DNA of 21,755 nucleotides from Silanimonas sp965368785 (GCA_965368785.1 CBDUOG010000033.1:1-21755), one strand, 5' to 3'; shown: positions 8,324 through 17,152, counted from the first letter of the stretch. Numbers and translations: made by a program. Notes: generated by a model not told the origin, from the letters alone.

Positions 8324-9313
8324 CTAGTCAACGAATCCGGCATCCGCAGCCATGCGGTCGGCATGATACGAGGAGCGCACCAATGGCCCTGAAGCCACAT
8401 GGGTAAAGCCTAGGCCGTACCCGAGTGCTTCAAGCTCCTTGAATTCTTCAGGGGTCCAAAAACGCATAACCGGGTGATGATGCGCGGTTGGCTGTAGATA
8501 CTGACCGATCGTAATCATATCGACGTCATGATTACGTAAATCGCGCATGGCCCCGGCGACTTGATCCATGGTTTCGCCCAAACCGAGCATGATGCCGCTT
8601 TTGGTCGGTACGTCGGGATTCTGGGCCTTGAATCGCTGCAATAGCTGTAAAGACCATTCGTAGTCCGCGCCCGGCCGCACGTTCGGGTACAGCTGCTTTA
8701 CCGTTTCCAAATTATGGTTGAACACATCCGGCGGCGACTCGGCCAGAACGTCTAATGCTCGATCCATGCGGCCTTTACCACGGAAATCAGGCGTGAGGAT
8801 CTCTATTTTTATGCGAGGGCTGAGCAGACGGGTTTGTTTGATGCATTCGACGAAATGGGCGGCCCCGCCATCGCGAAGGTCATCACGATCTACCGAAGTA
8901 ATCACCACGTAGCGCAGTTCCATATCGGCGATGGTTTGCGCCAGTTTCAACGGCTCGCTTATATCCGGCGGATTGGGACGTCCATGCGCCACATCACAGA
9001 AGCTGCAACGTCGGGTGCAGACTTCGCCCAAAATCATGAATGTCGCGGTGCCATGACTAAAGCACTCGTGAATATTAGGACAACTGGCTTCTTCACACAC
9101 GGTGACCAGGCTGTTCTCGCGAAGCTTAGATTTCAGTGCCTGAACCTTGTTGCCCGATGGAATGCGCACGCGAATCCAGCTGGGCTTGCGCAGCTTAGGT
9201 GCTTCATCGAACTTGACCGGGCTACGGGAAATCTTGCTCTCGCCTAGCTGCTTGGCCCCGGCTTCAAGGCCGACGAGTGTTTGCACAGGGATTCTTTTAT
9301 CGATTTCAGACAT
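8324..9313 (-). CDS. lipA: lipoyl synthase LipA
   Basis: A 329-residue radical-SAM enzyme (E. coli LipA 321). It inserts two sulfur atoms into protein-bound octanoyl groups to make lipoyl cofactor on dehydrogenase E2 subunits and GcvH, in the cytoplasm. The auxiliary-cluster cysteines are C73, C78 and C84 (CEEASCPNIHEC). The SAM-cluster cysteines are C99, C103 and C106 (CTRRCSFC, the CxxxCxxC motif). The conserved GPLVRSSYHAD tail carries the RSSY serine that ligates the auxiliary cluster. The start ATG overlaps the lipB stop by 8 nt, giving the order lipB-lipA, substrate attachment then sulfur insertion. An AGG ribosome site lies within the lipB 3' end. A short palindrome, TTGAC CTA GTCAA, spans the stop codon. 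Confidence 0.98.
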   Translation of the reverse strand: MSEIDKRIPVQTLVGLEAGAKQLGESKISRSPVKFDEAPKLRKPSWIRVRIPSGNKVQALKSKLRENSLVTVCEEASCPNIHECFSHGTATFMILGEVCTRRCSFCDVAHGRPNPPDISEPLKLAQTIADMELRYVVITSVDRDDLRDGGAAHFVECIKQTRLLSPRIKIEILTPDFRGKGRMDRALDVLAESPPDVFNHNLETVKQLYPNVRPGADYEWSLQLLQRFKAQNPDVPTKSGIMLGLGETMDQVAGAMRDLRNHDVDMITIGQYLQPTAHHHPVMRFWTPEEFKELEALGYGLGFTHVASGPLVRSSYHADRMAADAGFVD

Positions 9314-9989
9314 GTTCTACCTGCGCTTTTGCATTAATTAGGGAATCCGGTAACGACCGGTTGGTTCGGGCGAGCAAACCCAACTGCGTACACAAACCAG
9401 CAAGCAATTGCGCTTTGATTTGTGCCGGGTCGGCGTGGGGCACTAATTTTAGCACTGAGGTGACCTGCATGCCCTTGTAACCACACGGATTAATTCGCTG
9501 ATAGGGGCTTAAATCCATGGCGACATTAAATGCCAGGCCGTGGAAGCTGCAGCCTTTTCGTACGCGCAAACCCAGCGCCATGATTTTCACACCGTCGACG
9601 TAAACCCCCGGGGCGCCGTCCATCCGGCTGGCACTGATCGAATAACCGGCCATCAGATCAATTACCGCCTGCTCAATCCGATCGACCAGCGCTTTAACGC
9701 CGATGCCCAAGCGGCGCATATCGATGAGTGGGTACGCCACAATCTGGCCCGGCCCGTGATAGGTCACCTGACCTCCCCGGTCAACCTGAACCACTGGAAT
9801 ATCACCAGCGGCCAATACATGCTCGGGTTTTCCGGCCTGGCCCAGAGTGAAGACGGGGTCGTGCTCGACCAACCAAAGTTCATCGGGCGTTTGCGCATCG
9901 CGTTGATCGGTGAACGCCTGCATGGCACGCCAAACCGGCAAGTACTCTTGCCGCCCCAAATCGCGGATGATTACTGGTTTGGGCGTCAT
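9306..9989 (-). CDS. lipB: octanoyl-[ACP]:protein N-octanoyltransferase LipB
   Basis: A 227-residue LipB that moves octanoate from acyl-carrier protein to the lipoyl domains of target enzymes, the step before LipA. The family core is clear: WLVEHDPVFTLGQAGK, DRGGQVTYHGPGQ, GAPGVYVDGVKI and CSFHGLAFNV. The catalytic lysine is K135 and the catalytic cysteine is C169 in INPCGY, at the same numbers as in E. coli. The frame is open up to 10082, but ATG 9989 is chosen. It gives the family N-terminus (VIIRDLGRQEYLPVW), has AAGG six bases before it, and avoids running into the 3' end of ybeD. It lies 13 nt after ybeD and overlaps lipA by 8 nt. Confidence 0.97.
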   Translation of the reverse strand: MTPKPVIIRDLGRQEYLPVWRAMQAFTDQRDAQTPDELWLVEHDPVFTLGQAGKPEHVLAAGDIPVVQVDRGGQVTYHGPGQIVAYPLIDMRRLGIGVKALVDRIEQAVIDLMAGYSISASRMDGAPGVYVDGVKIMALGLRVRKGCSFHGLAFNVAMDLSPYQRINPCGYKGMQVTSVLKLVPHADPAQIKAQLLAGLCTQLGLLARTNRSLPDSLINAKAQVEHV

Positions 9990-10002
9990 CACCGGCCTTG
10001 GG

Positions 10003-10281
10003 CTACAAGGTCCACTTGATTGCCCGATTGGCCCGCAAAGCGCCATGGGCCGCCTCGTAATCTTCCCGCGAGTGCGCCTCAAAGCTGATGCTCACCGACA
10101 AATAATTGCCCTTGGCCGAGGGCCGAATTCGCATGCTTTTGCGCAACACGGTCAGGCCCAAAGCCTCTAATGTCTGCGGAACAATCGCCGGAAGGTCGTT
10201 TTCACTGGCACCCATGGCGGTGACTTCAAAAATGCCAGGAAACGCAAACCCGCGTTGGTTTTGATCAGATTCTTGACTCAT
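10003..10281 (-). CDS. ybeD: YbeD-like small protein (DUF493)
   Basis: A 92-residue protein of the DUF493/YbeD family (E. coli YbeD 87 residues). Recognisable parts are FAFPGIFEVTAMG near the start, then SAKGNYLSVSISFEA, and the terminal RAIKWTL, which matches the VRMVL-type family ending. E. coli YbeD has an ACT-like regulatory fold, and its role is not established. It commonly sits between dacA and lipB, as here, which hints at a link to lipoate attachment, but that is inference from position only. The start is uncertain. ATG 10281 follows GGAG by only three bases, while ATG 10290, nine bases upstream, contains that GGAG and has no clear ribosome site of its own. The gap to dacA is about 46-55 nt and to lipB 13 nt. 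Confidence 0.88.
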   Translation of the reverse strand: MSQESDQNQRGFAFPGIFEVTAMGASENDLPAIVPQTLEALGLTVLRKSMRIRPSAKGNYLSVSISFEAHSREDYEAAHGALRANRAIKWTL

Positions 10282-10336
10282 AGGCTCCATTATCGGGGCA
10301 TCGGGCACACAACCCAAGCCCCGGCCCGGCAATTAA

Positions 10337-11551
10337 TCAGTCGGATTCCCACCACATCCAGAACTCATCGGATACACGGCCAAAGAAACCGGCCTCACTG
10401 ACTGCTTCCAGCGCAATCAAGGGGGTTTCTGCGATGGTGGCGCCATCCAAGGTGATGCGCACAGTGCCAACCTGTTGGCCCTGCGCCATCGGTGCGACGA
10501 TTTGTTTAGGCAAATTCATCACCGGCTTCAAATCGTTGTAACGGCCACGCGGAATCGTTACGAGAATCGGGCCGCTGACACCTAGCTTGAACGACTCACT
10601 GGCGCCTTTCCAGATTTTGCTGTTGGCCAATACTTCGTTCGCTTTATACAGCGCTTCGGTTTGGTAGAAACGAAAACCCCAATTGAGCAACGCGAGATTT
10701 TCCGATTCGCGTTTCTTGAAGCCTTCTGCGCGACCGGCTTCAATACCCAGAACAACTGAAATCAATCGCTGGTCTCCGCGTTTTGCCGAAGCCACCAGGC
10801 AATAACCGGCACCATCTGTGTGCCCGGTTTTAATGCCATCGACACTCGCATCTTTCCACAACAAGTTATTGCGATTGTGCTGGCGAATACCGTTGTAGGT
10901 GAACTCTTTAAGTGAATACAAGGCGTAGTGCTCAGGGAAGTTGCGGATCAATGCCTGACCCAGCAAGGCAATGTCACGTGCTGTGGTCACGTGACCCGGC
11001 GCGTCCAGGCCGTGCGCGTTCACATAAAAAGTATTCTGCATGCCGATTTGTTTTGCGTAACTATTCATCAAGTCGGCAAACGCTTCTTCGGTGCCCGCGA
11101 CATGCTCAGCCAGAGCAATCGAGGCATCGTTACCCGATTGCACAATCAAGCCGGTTAACACGTCCTTGAGATTAACCCTGGATTTCACCACCAGAGCACT
11201 AAAGCTGCCGGCCGTGCCCGCGCCGCCTTCGCGCCAGGCGCGCTCGCTGATGAATACTTCATCGGTCTCGGAGATCCGGCCTGCAGCAATTTCAGCGGCC
11301 ACCACATACGAGGTCATCACTTTGGTAATACTGGCTGCCGGCATCGGCGTATCTATATTTTCGCCGGCTAAAATGTTGCCAGAAGCGTAGTCCATTAGGA
11401 TCCATGACTTGCCCGAAGACACCGGAGCCGCAGGTATCGCTACGGGCGGGGCGCTCACCGCCGGCTGCTGCGCGGCAACGGGCGTGGCAATGGTTGCGAT
11501 GAGCAGGCTGAATACTGCGACTAGGACGGCATAAGCCGGTTTAAAAACCAT
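10337..11551 (-). CDS. dacA: D-alanyl-D-alanine carboxypeptidase (PBP5/6 type)
   Basis: A 404-residue low-molecular-weight penicillin-binding protein. It removes the terminal D-alanine from peptidoglycan pentapeptides in the periplasm, limiting cross-linking. The signal peptide is at about 1-28 (ATPVAAQ). The three active-site motifs are intact: SITK at 74-77, SGN at 139-141 and KTG at 241-243. The beta-rich C-terminal domain follows from about 295. The last 20 or so residues (SEAGFFGRVSDEFWMWW) form the amphipathic helix that anchors PBP5/6 to the outer face of the inner membrane. The start ATG has CGGAG six bases upstream. It lies 49 nt after rlpA in the same direction. The exact paralogue (dacA or dacC) cannot be decided from sequence alone; the neighbourhood is the usual place for dacA. 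Confidence 0.96.
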   Translation of the reverse strand: MVFKPAYAVLVAVFSLLIATIATPVAAQQPAVSAPPVAIPAAPVSSGKSWILMDYASGNILAGENIDTPMPAASITKVMTSYVVAAEIAAGRISETDEVFISERAWREGGAGTAGSFSALVVKSRVNLKDVLTGLIVQSGNDASIALAEHVAGTEEAFADLMNSYAKQIGMQNTFYVNAHGLDAPGHVTTARDIALLGQALIRNFPEHYALYSLKEFTYNGIRQHNRNNLLWKDASVDGIKTGHTDGAGYCLVASAKRGDQRLISVVLGIEAGRAEGFKKRESENLALLNWGFRFYQTEALYKANEVLANSKIWKGASESFKLGVSGPILVTIPRGRYNDLKPVMNLPKQIVAPMAQGQQVGTVRITLDGATIAETPLIALEAVSEAGFFGRVSDEFWMWWESD

Positions 11552-11600
11552 GGGGAACTCCGAATTTCAAATAAATCTGCGGGTACGTGTAGGGTAACGC

Positions 11601-12569
11601 TTATTCGCTGAACAGGTGCGGATCAAAGCCTGAGTATTTGCTCAGCAACGGAACCAGTTTTAATGCTTCAGCTCGATCAATCGGGCCAAGGCGCACACGC
11701 CAAACGCGTTTAGAACCCACCTCTTTCTTGTCGGCACTCCAACCCTTGAAGCCTAAATCGCGCAAGCGCTGCAACATACGCTCGGCATTGTCCTTTTCCG
11801 AGTAGCTACCGAGCTGAATGTACACGCGTGTTTCGGCAACCGGACCAGGCGAAACGGGTTGGCTGGTGCTCGGCGGCGCAGCAATTGGGTATGTATCAAC
11901 CGATATGGCCTCAACCGTCACTGATGCGGTACCTGCGGCAAGCATATCCAGCTTGTGTGCGGCGGCATAACTCAAATCAATGACCCGGCCCGCATGAAAT
12001 GGTCCGCGATCGTTAACCCGCACCACGACAGACTTTCCGTTGCGCATATTGGTAACGCGAACATAGCTGGGTAGTGGCAGTGTCTTATGCGCGGCAGTCA
12101 TCGCACACATATCGAAAATTTCTCGATTACTGGTTGTACGACCATGAAACTTATAGCCATACCAGGAAGCCACTCCCTCATCGCGATAAGTCGCTTTTTG
12201 CTCGTCACTCATTACGTAGTAAGACTTACCCAACACCGTATACGGTGAGCGATTCCCATATTTCGAGCGCGGCTCGGCACGAGGAATTGCATCGGCAATA
12301 AGAGGCAGACGAGCGCCGGCGGGAAGCGCACTATCGGAGCGTCCCGGATCGTACAAGCCTCCGGGCGTGTACAAACGGTCGTCGTGCTCACGAGCCGGGG
12401 CACAGGCTGCCGGCAGGTTTTCGAATTGCGCATGGTCAGTCGCGGGCAGAGCGACAGGTTGCGACACAGGACCCTGTGGTACTGACTCGGCGTTTGGATT
12501 TTTCGGTGCGGAGCCACATGCGACTAGGAACAACAACGCCAAAATGGCGCAACCGCGTAAGCCGCTCAT
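11601..12569 (-). CDS. rlpA: septal/wall lytic transglycosylase RlpA, SPOR-domain lipoprotein
   Basis: A 322-residue lipoprotein. The lipobox LVAC puts the lipidated cysteine at residue 18. A linker and the conserved approach sequence (PRAEPRSKYGN) precede the double-psi beta-barrel at about 131-220, with GVASWYGYKFHGR, E150, H161 in AAHKTLPLPSYVRVTN and D187 in VNDRGPFH; these are the residues tied to transglycosylase activity in Pseudomonas RlpA. A SPOR domain at about 247-322 (RVYIQLGSYSEKDNAERM) should bind denuded glycan at the septum. RlpA cuts glycan strands that lack stem peptides. ATG 12569 is preferred over the TTG one codon upstream; it shares one base with the mltB stop (TGATG), so the two are coupled. 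GGAA ten bases upstream is the likely ribosome site. Confidence 0.96.
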   Translation of the reverse strand: MSGLRGCAILALLFLVACGSAPKNPNAESVPQGPVSQPVALPATDHAQFENLPAACAPAREHDDRLYTPGGLYDPGRSDSALPAGARLPLIADAIPRAEPRSKYGNRSPYTVLGKSYYVMSDEQKATYRDEGVASWYGYKFHGRTTSNREIFDMCAMTAAHKTLPLPSYVRVTNMRNGKSVVVRVNDRGPFHAGRVIDLSYAAAHKLDMLAAGTASVTVEAISVDTYPIAAPPSTSQPVSPGPVAETRVYIQLGSYSEKDNAERMLQRLRDLGFKGWSADKKEVGSKRVWRVRLGPIDRAEALKLVPLLSKYSGFDPHLFSE

Positions 12570-13606
12570 CAATTTACGGTTCCAGCAGAATCGATCACTA
12601 AAGACTGCATCGGCGTATTCAGCGGATCCAGGCTTTGAGCAAGCTGGGTCACAGCCAGTGCGTACATCGGTGAGCGGTTATATCGGGTGACGACATAGAA
12701 ATTATTAAATACCAGAAAGTGCACAGGCCCCGCTTCGCCCTCCAGACTCAGTGCCGCACTGTGTGCGTCATGGCCCAGGGCTTTAACTGGTCGGTAACCG
12801 ATTGCTGCGAGCGCGGCCAGGCCACGATGTGGGCGCGTGGCGTCAAAGCTTATTGCGTTAAAACCCGGCTCCAACTGCGCTTCGACGTAAATCTCCTTAC
12901 CCGGCCGCCATCCGTGCGCGACAAAATAATTAGCGATTGAAGCGAATGCGTCGGGCAGGCTATTAATTAAATCGCGGCGACCGTCGCCATCGCCATCGAC
13001 CCCGTATGCGCGCCAGCTTGACGGCATGAACTGGCCAAAGCCCATCGCTCCTGCATAACTGCCTTTTACTATGGCAGGATCCAGTCCGTTTTCTTTGCTC
13101 AGCAATAAGAACTGGGCAAGCTCGTCTTGAAAAAATGCTGCGCGCCGGGTCTCGTATGCGACCGTTTCGGGTTCGCCACTTTTTGGATAATGAAAGCTCA
13201 GTGTATACAGCGCATCCAACACGCGGTAGCTGCCCGTAATGCGACCGTAAGATGTCTCTACACCGATAATTGCAACAATGAATTCGGCCGGTACTCCGGT
13301 TTGCGCCGACACGGAGAAAATTTGCTCCGCATGCTGATCCAAAAATGCCTTGCCCGCGGTAATCCGCGCATCAGTCAGAAATATTTTGCGGTATTCGCCC
13401 CAGGTTTTCCTCTTTTCGGCAGGGCGCGACATCGCATCTACTATGCTTTGTTGATACTGCGCTTGATCGAGCATTGCGGAAAGCTCGCTTGGGCTCATCT
13501 CATATTTTTCAACCGCGGATTTAATGAACTGCGCCCGCATTTGCGATTCGTTGGAGGCCACGGCTGTCGCCGCAAACAGATACAGTGCTAATACAATTAA
13601 ACGCAT
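12569..13606 (-). CDS. mltB: lytic murein transglycosylase B, soluble periplasmic form
   Basis: A 345-residue family-3 lytic transglycosylase that cleaves peptidoglycan glycan strands with 1,6-anhydro product formation. A plain signal peptide lies at about 1-18 (AATAVAS); there is no lipobox cysteine, unlike E. coli MltB, so this form should be soluble in the periplasm. The catalytic glutamate is E117 in GVETSYGRITG. The segments DALYTLSFHYPK and GAMGFGQFMPSSWRAYG are diagnostic. DGDGDGRRDLINSLPDA is the EF-hand-like loop and following helix seen in Slt35. The start ATG has GGAG five bases upstream. It lies 28 nt downstream of rodA and shares one base with rlpA. Its placement next to RodA-PBP2 suggests glycan trimming during elongation. 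Confidence 0.96.
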   Translation of the reverse strand: MRLIVLALYLFAATAVASNESQMRAQFIKSAVEKYEMSPSELSAMLDQAQYQQSIVDAMSRPAEKRKTWGEYRKIFLTDARITAGKAFLDQHAEQIFSVSAQTGVPAEFIVAIIGVETSYGRITGSYRVLDALYTLSFHYPKSGEPETVAYETRRAAFFQDELAQFLLLSKENGLDPAIVKGSYAGAMGFGQFMPSSWRAYGVDGDGDGRRDLINSLPDAFASIANYFVAHGWRPGKEIYVEAQLEPGFNAISFDATRPHRGLAALAAIGYRPVKALGHDAHSAALSLEGEAGPVHFLVFNNFYVVTRYNRSPMYALAVTQLAQSLDPLNTPMQSLVIDSAGTVN

Positions 13607-13634
13607 TTTTACTCCAACTCAAATAAATTCAGCG

Positions 13635-14747
13635 CTACGCTCTGGCTAAATATTTCCTGTGCGCAAAAGCCGACATGATTAGGCCGAATCCTGCCAGAAT
13701 CGTGACTGCAGAGGTGCCGCCATAGCTTAGCAAAGGCATGGGAATACCTACTACTGGCAACAGCCCGGCGACCATGCCGCCATTCACAATCACGTATACC
13801 GAAAAAGTCAGCGCGATCGCGCCCGACACGATCCGGCCGAATGTGTCTCTGGCGTTTGTCGAGAGCCATAAACTTCTGGCTATCACCAGCAGATAAAGCC
13901 CCATGAGAATCAGCACACCAAACCAGCCGAACTCCTCACTGAACACGGCAAATACAAAATCGGTGGTCTGCTCCGGCAGGAAGTCGAGCTTAGACTGGCT
14001 TCCGTCTCCCCATCCTTTTCCGAACCAGCCGCCCGAGCCGATTGCTATCTTTGACTGAATGATATTCCAGCCTGAGCGAAGCGGATCGGACTCAGGATCG
14101 AGAAAAGTCAGAATGCGTTCTTTCTGGTAGGTCGCCAGGAATTGCCACGCTACCGGAAGCGATGCGATGCCAGCACCGGCAAAAAACAAAATACGCGACC
14201 ACTGCAGTCCCGCCAGAAAAAGCGCGAATGCACCGGAGGCCGCGACTAACAATCCAGTGCCCAGATCAGGCTGAAGCACGATAAGCGCGACCGGAATGCC
14301 GATGATAACGGCGCAGGTCAACAGGTCTAACCATGACGGAGGCAGCACCCTGCGGTGCAAGTACCAGGCGAGCATGAGTGGCACGCTCAGTTTGAGCAGC
14401 TCGCCTGGCTGAATATAGATGAAGCCTAGGTCCAACCACAGATTTGCGCTACGCCCCGAACCGAACAAAAACACTGAGCCGAGCAGTAGCAAGCTCAAAA
14501 CAAAAACTAAAGGCGCCCACTGACGCAATTTAAGCGGTGAAATGTTTGCAAGGAAAACGAGAATCACCAGGCCCACAGCAAAGCGCGCCGATTGCGATAC
14601 GACCAATTGAAGACTGCCGCCGCCGGCGCTGGTGAGCACTATTAAGCTCACTGCTTGAATCGCCAACAAGGCCAAAAGCAAGACTTTATCGATTGGCGCC
14701 ATGTATCTGCTGAAAATATAAATCAGCCAATTGAGCAACATTCTCAT
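13635..14747 (-). CDS. rodA: rod-shape SEDS peptidoglycan glycosyltransferase RodA
   Basis: A 370-residue SEDS-family membrane protein with about ten helices. It polymerises lipid II into glycan strands for cell elongation, paired with PBP2. Family landmarks are WLDLGFIYIQPGELLKL, VLQPDLGTG (D161) and FLPEQTTDFVFAVFSEEFGW, where D263 corresponds to the catalytic aspartate near residue 262 of E. coli RodA. The C-terminal PMPLLSYGGTSAV segment is typical. The usually basic residue before the WLDLG tryptophan (RW in E. coli) is leucine here (L103). The start ATG overlaps the mrdA stop by 4 nt (ATGA), and AGGA lies nine bases upstream, so rodA is translated together with its partner. MltB follows after 28 nt. 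Confidence 0.97.
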   Translation of the reverse strand: MRMLLNWLIYIFSRYMAPIDKVLLLALLAIQAVSLIVLTSAGGGSLQLVVSQSARFAVGLVILVFLANISPLKLRQWAPLVFVLSLLLLGSVFLFGSGRSANLWLDLGFIYIQPGELLKLSVPLMLAWYLHRRVLPPSWLDLLTCAVIIGIPVALIVLQPDLGTGLLVAASGAFALFLAGLQWSRILFFAGAGIASLPVAWQFLATYQKERILTFLDPESDPLRSGWNIIQSKIAIGSGGWFGKGWGDGSQSKLDFLPEQTTDFVFAVFSEEFGWFGVLILMGLYLLVIARSLWLSTNARDTFGRIVSGAIALTFSVYVIVNGGMVAGLLPVVGIPMPLLSYGGTSAVTILAGFGLIMSAFAHRKYLARA

Positions 14748-16657
14748 CGGGCTGATTCCTGAAGCGCCTTAAGTGGCCGCTGCACCTGCGACTCGCGCAA
14801 TTCACCTTGCTCGTTGACCAAATATGCATCAAAAATCTTTCGCGCAATCGGCGCTGCTGACGTTGAGCCCGACCCACCGTGCTCAACGACAACCACGATG
14901 GCAATTTGCGGATTGTCTGCAGGCGCGTAACCGACAAACAATGCTTGATGTCGTAAATGATAGGGCAGCTTATCTAGTTCAATTTTCTCATCACCCTGAC
15001 GACTAACGCGCTGCGCGGTTCCCGTTTTTCCCGCAATTTGATACGTCATTCCCAGCGCGGCGGCTCGAGCCGTCCCCTTTTCCGAATGCATCACGGCAAC
15101 TAGACCTGCATTCACCTCATCCACGTATTTTTCTGGCAGCTCGATCTTTCGTACAGGAGGCGTATCGGCCAGTTGAAGACCCTCGGCAAGATTGGATTGT
15201 TTTGCTCTGAAAATTCGTGGCTGCACGATCATGCCTCCATTGGCCATCGCGGAATACGCCACAATGAGCTGCAACGGCGTGGTGACCCAGAAACCCTGAC
15301 CAATTCCAGAAATAACCGTTTCGCCGGGAAACCAGGTCTGGTTAAAGCGCTCACGTTTCCATTCGCGACTCGGCAAAATGCCGGTAGATTCTCCGTTCAG
15401 ATCGATTCCGGTGCGCTTTCCGAATCCGAATTTCGCGAGATACTCTGCGATTCGGTCCTGTCCTAAATCCACAGCGAGCTGGTAGTAATACGTATTGACA
15501 GACTGGGCCAGAGAATCGCGTAGATTTACTAATCCGTGTCCACCCTCTTTCCAGTCCCGGTATTCTCGAGACTGGTTCGGTAGGCGATAGGCGCCCGTTG
15601 AAAGGACCTTGGAGTCCGGCCGGATCAGTCCGTAGTCTAGTCCGGCTAATGCCATAAATGGTTTAATCGTTGAGCCGGGCGCAAAACCACCGAGCACTGT
15701 GCGATTAAACAGCGGTCGGCCCGGATCAGCATTCAGCGCCGCGAAATCGACCGTTCGAATTCCTTCCACAAATAAATTGCTGTCAAAGCTCGGCAAACTC
15801 ACCATCGCGAGTATCTCGCCGGTGCGCGGATCCATCGCAAGCGCGGCTCCCGGCTGCCCAGCAAAGGCCTGAACCGCTTCTCGCTGCAAATCCAGATCTA
15901 CGCTTAGATAAATATTTGTACCTGCAATCGCTTCCGTCTGCCGCAGCACTCGAACGGGTCGATTTTCGACATCCGTTTCGATTTCCTGATGCCCCACTTC
16001 GCCGCGCAATAGCTCGTCGTAGTAACGCTCCGCGCCGCTTTTACCAATTTGAGTTAAGGCAGTGAGCTGCAATGCTTCGAGCTTCGCCATATCTTGTTCA
16101 TCGGGTCGCCCAACGTAGCCAATCGCATGTGCAAGCAATGCGCCATAGGGGTAATGACGACTTTGGTACGGCACGACTTCAACACCCGTCAGTCGATAAC
16201 GGTTAACTGCAAGAGCGGCAATTTCAGGCTCAGTCAGCCGCTGTCGGATGGTCAGTGGTTCAAATTTTCTTAGCTTGCGTTTGACGCTGGCGCTTAGCTT
16301 GCTGAGCTCGTCCTGATCGATCGTAATAACGCTCGATAGAGTGTCCAGTAGCTCGGGAAGGTTCTCAACCTGCTCAGGGATAAGATCAAGGCGAAACGCC
16401 ATTGCGTTCTCGGCAATAAGCTTTCCATTGCGATCGAAAATTACACCTCGATTCGGTAATACGGGCTTAACTCGAATTCTATTCTGATCTGAACGCGTAT
16501 CGTATTCATCATGTTGCAGAACCTGTAGCCGGAAATAGCCAACGATTAATCCAAATATAGCCAGCGCGACAGCAATCAACGCTAACGCAGAACGGCGGCG
16601 AAACTGTTCGGATTCACGCGAGTTGTTTTTAATGGCATGACGTCTAGAACTGCGCAT
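14744..16657 (-). CDS. mrdA: penicillin-binding protein 2 (elongation-specific DD-transpeptidase)
   Basis: A 637-residue class B penicillin-binding protein that cross-links new wall peptides during lateral growth, in complex with RodA. One N-terminal membrane helix lies at about 24-44. The pedestal domain follows and contains NRGVIFDRNGKLIAEN near 69-84. The transpeptidase domain has the motifs STIK at 329-332, SVN at 386-388 and KTG at 544-546, all intact; the active serine is S329 (S330 in E. coli). The length matches the family (E. coli 633). The start ATG is three bases after the mreD stop, with no strong ribosome site, so translation probably depends on mreD translation. The 3' end overlaps rodA by 4 nt. 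Confidence 0.98.
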   Translation of the reverse strand: MRSSRRHAIKNNSRESEQFRRRSALALIAVALAIFGLIVGYFRLQVLQHDEYDTRSDQNRIRVKPVLPNRGVIFDRNGKLIAENAMAFRLDLIPEQVENLPELLDTLSSVITIDQDELSKLSASVKRKLRKFEPLTIRQRLTEPEIAALAVNRYRLTGVEVVPYQSRHYPYGALLAHAIGYVGRPDEQDMAKLEALQLTALTQIGKSGAERYYDELLRGEVGHQEIETDVENRPVRVLRQTEAIAGTNIYLSVDLDLQREAVQAFAGQPGAALAMDPRTGEILAMVSLPSFDSNLFVEGIRTVDFAALNADPGRPLFNRTVLGGFAPGSTIKPFMALAGLDYGLIRPDSKVLSTGAYRLPNQSREYRDWKEGGHGLVNLRDSLAQSVNTYYYQLAVDLGQDRIAEYLAKFGFGKRTGIDLNGESTGILPSREWKRERFNQTWFPGETVISGIGQGFWVTTPLQLIVAYSAMANGGMIVQPRIFRAKQSNLAEGLQLADTPPVRKIELPEKYVDEVNAGLVAVMHSEKGTARAAALGMTYQIAGKTGTAQRVSRQGDEKIELDKLPYHLRHQALFVGYAPADNPQIAIVVVVEHGGSGSTSAAPIARKIFDAYLVNEQGELRESQVQRPLKALQESAR

Positions 16658-16660
16658 AAC

Positions 16661-17152
16661 TTAAAACTTACTGCGTTCGCGCAGCCGCATGCGGATTGAG
16701 TCCATCAGGACATAAAGCCACGGCCACAAAAGCATACTGATCAATGGTGTTAGCAGCAGACTCCACGATAGCAGTGGCATATCAAAAATTGCATTGAGTA
16801 GAACCACCACAAACTGGTCAATGCCAAGAATCAACATGACCGCCAAGGCTTGCTGCCAAACCGGGAAGAACCTCAGGCGTGCACGAAACCGCAAGACGAC
16901 GAATGCGATAAATGCATAGCGAAACGCGTGTTCACCCAATATCGACAACGTGCTTAAGTCATGAATAACGCCGTACACAAACGCTAGAAAAAAACCCACT
17001 CGGTTGGGAAATTCCAGCATCCAATAAATGAGCAACATGGCGAGTATCGCCGGGCGGAAAGCACTCAAGAAACCGGGTAATGCGTAGAGCTCGATCAGTA
17101 ATCCGACCCACAAGGATGAATGCAGCAACAGGAATGATGGTCCCTTAGTCAT
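16661..17152 (-). CDS. mreD: rod shape-determining protein MreD
   Basis: A 163-residue inner-membrane protein with about five to six hydrophobic segments (E. coli MreD 162). It links MreC/MreB to the wall-synthesis enzymes of the elongasome. Typical are the segment PNRVGFFLAFVYGVIHDLSTLSILGEHAFRYAFIA shape (positions about 55-90, key residues G, D and the HAF) and the C-terminal WPWLYVLMDSIRMRLRER. The frame is open to 17188, but ATG 17152 is chosen: it has GGAG about ten bases upstream, gives the family length and overlaps the mreC stop by 8 nt. The rather weakly conserved sequence is normal for MreD. The position between mreC and mrdA is strong support. Confidence 0.95.
   Translation of the reverse strand: MTKGPSFLLLHSSLWVGLLIELYALPGFLSAFRPAILAMLLIYWMLEFPNRVGFFLAFVYGVIHDLSTLSILGEHAFRYAFIAFVVLRFRARLRFFPVWQQALAVMLILGIDQFVVVLLNAIFDMPLLSWSLLLTPLISMLLWPWLYVLMDSIRMRLRERSKF

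Noticed and set aside
8319..8331. Palindrome TTGAC CTA GTCAA over the lipA stop as an operator or terminator
   Set aside because: It is only five bases per arm, has no T tract and overlaps coding sequence, so chance is a sufficient explanation.
9540..10019. Plus-strand frame of 159 residues
   Set aside because: It lies antisense to lipB, whose catalytic residues are all in place; no independent support.
9990..10082. N-terminal extension of LipB
   Set aside because: It overlaps the ybeD 3' end and precedes the family start; ATG 9989 has a ribosome site and makes catalytic numbering equal to E. coli.
13127..13591. Plus-strand frame of 154 residues
   Set aside because: It lies antisense to the N-terminal half of mltB and shows no known motif.
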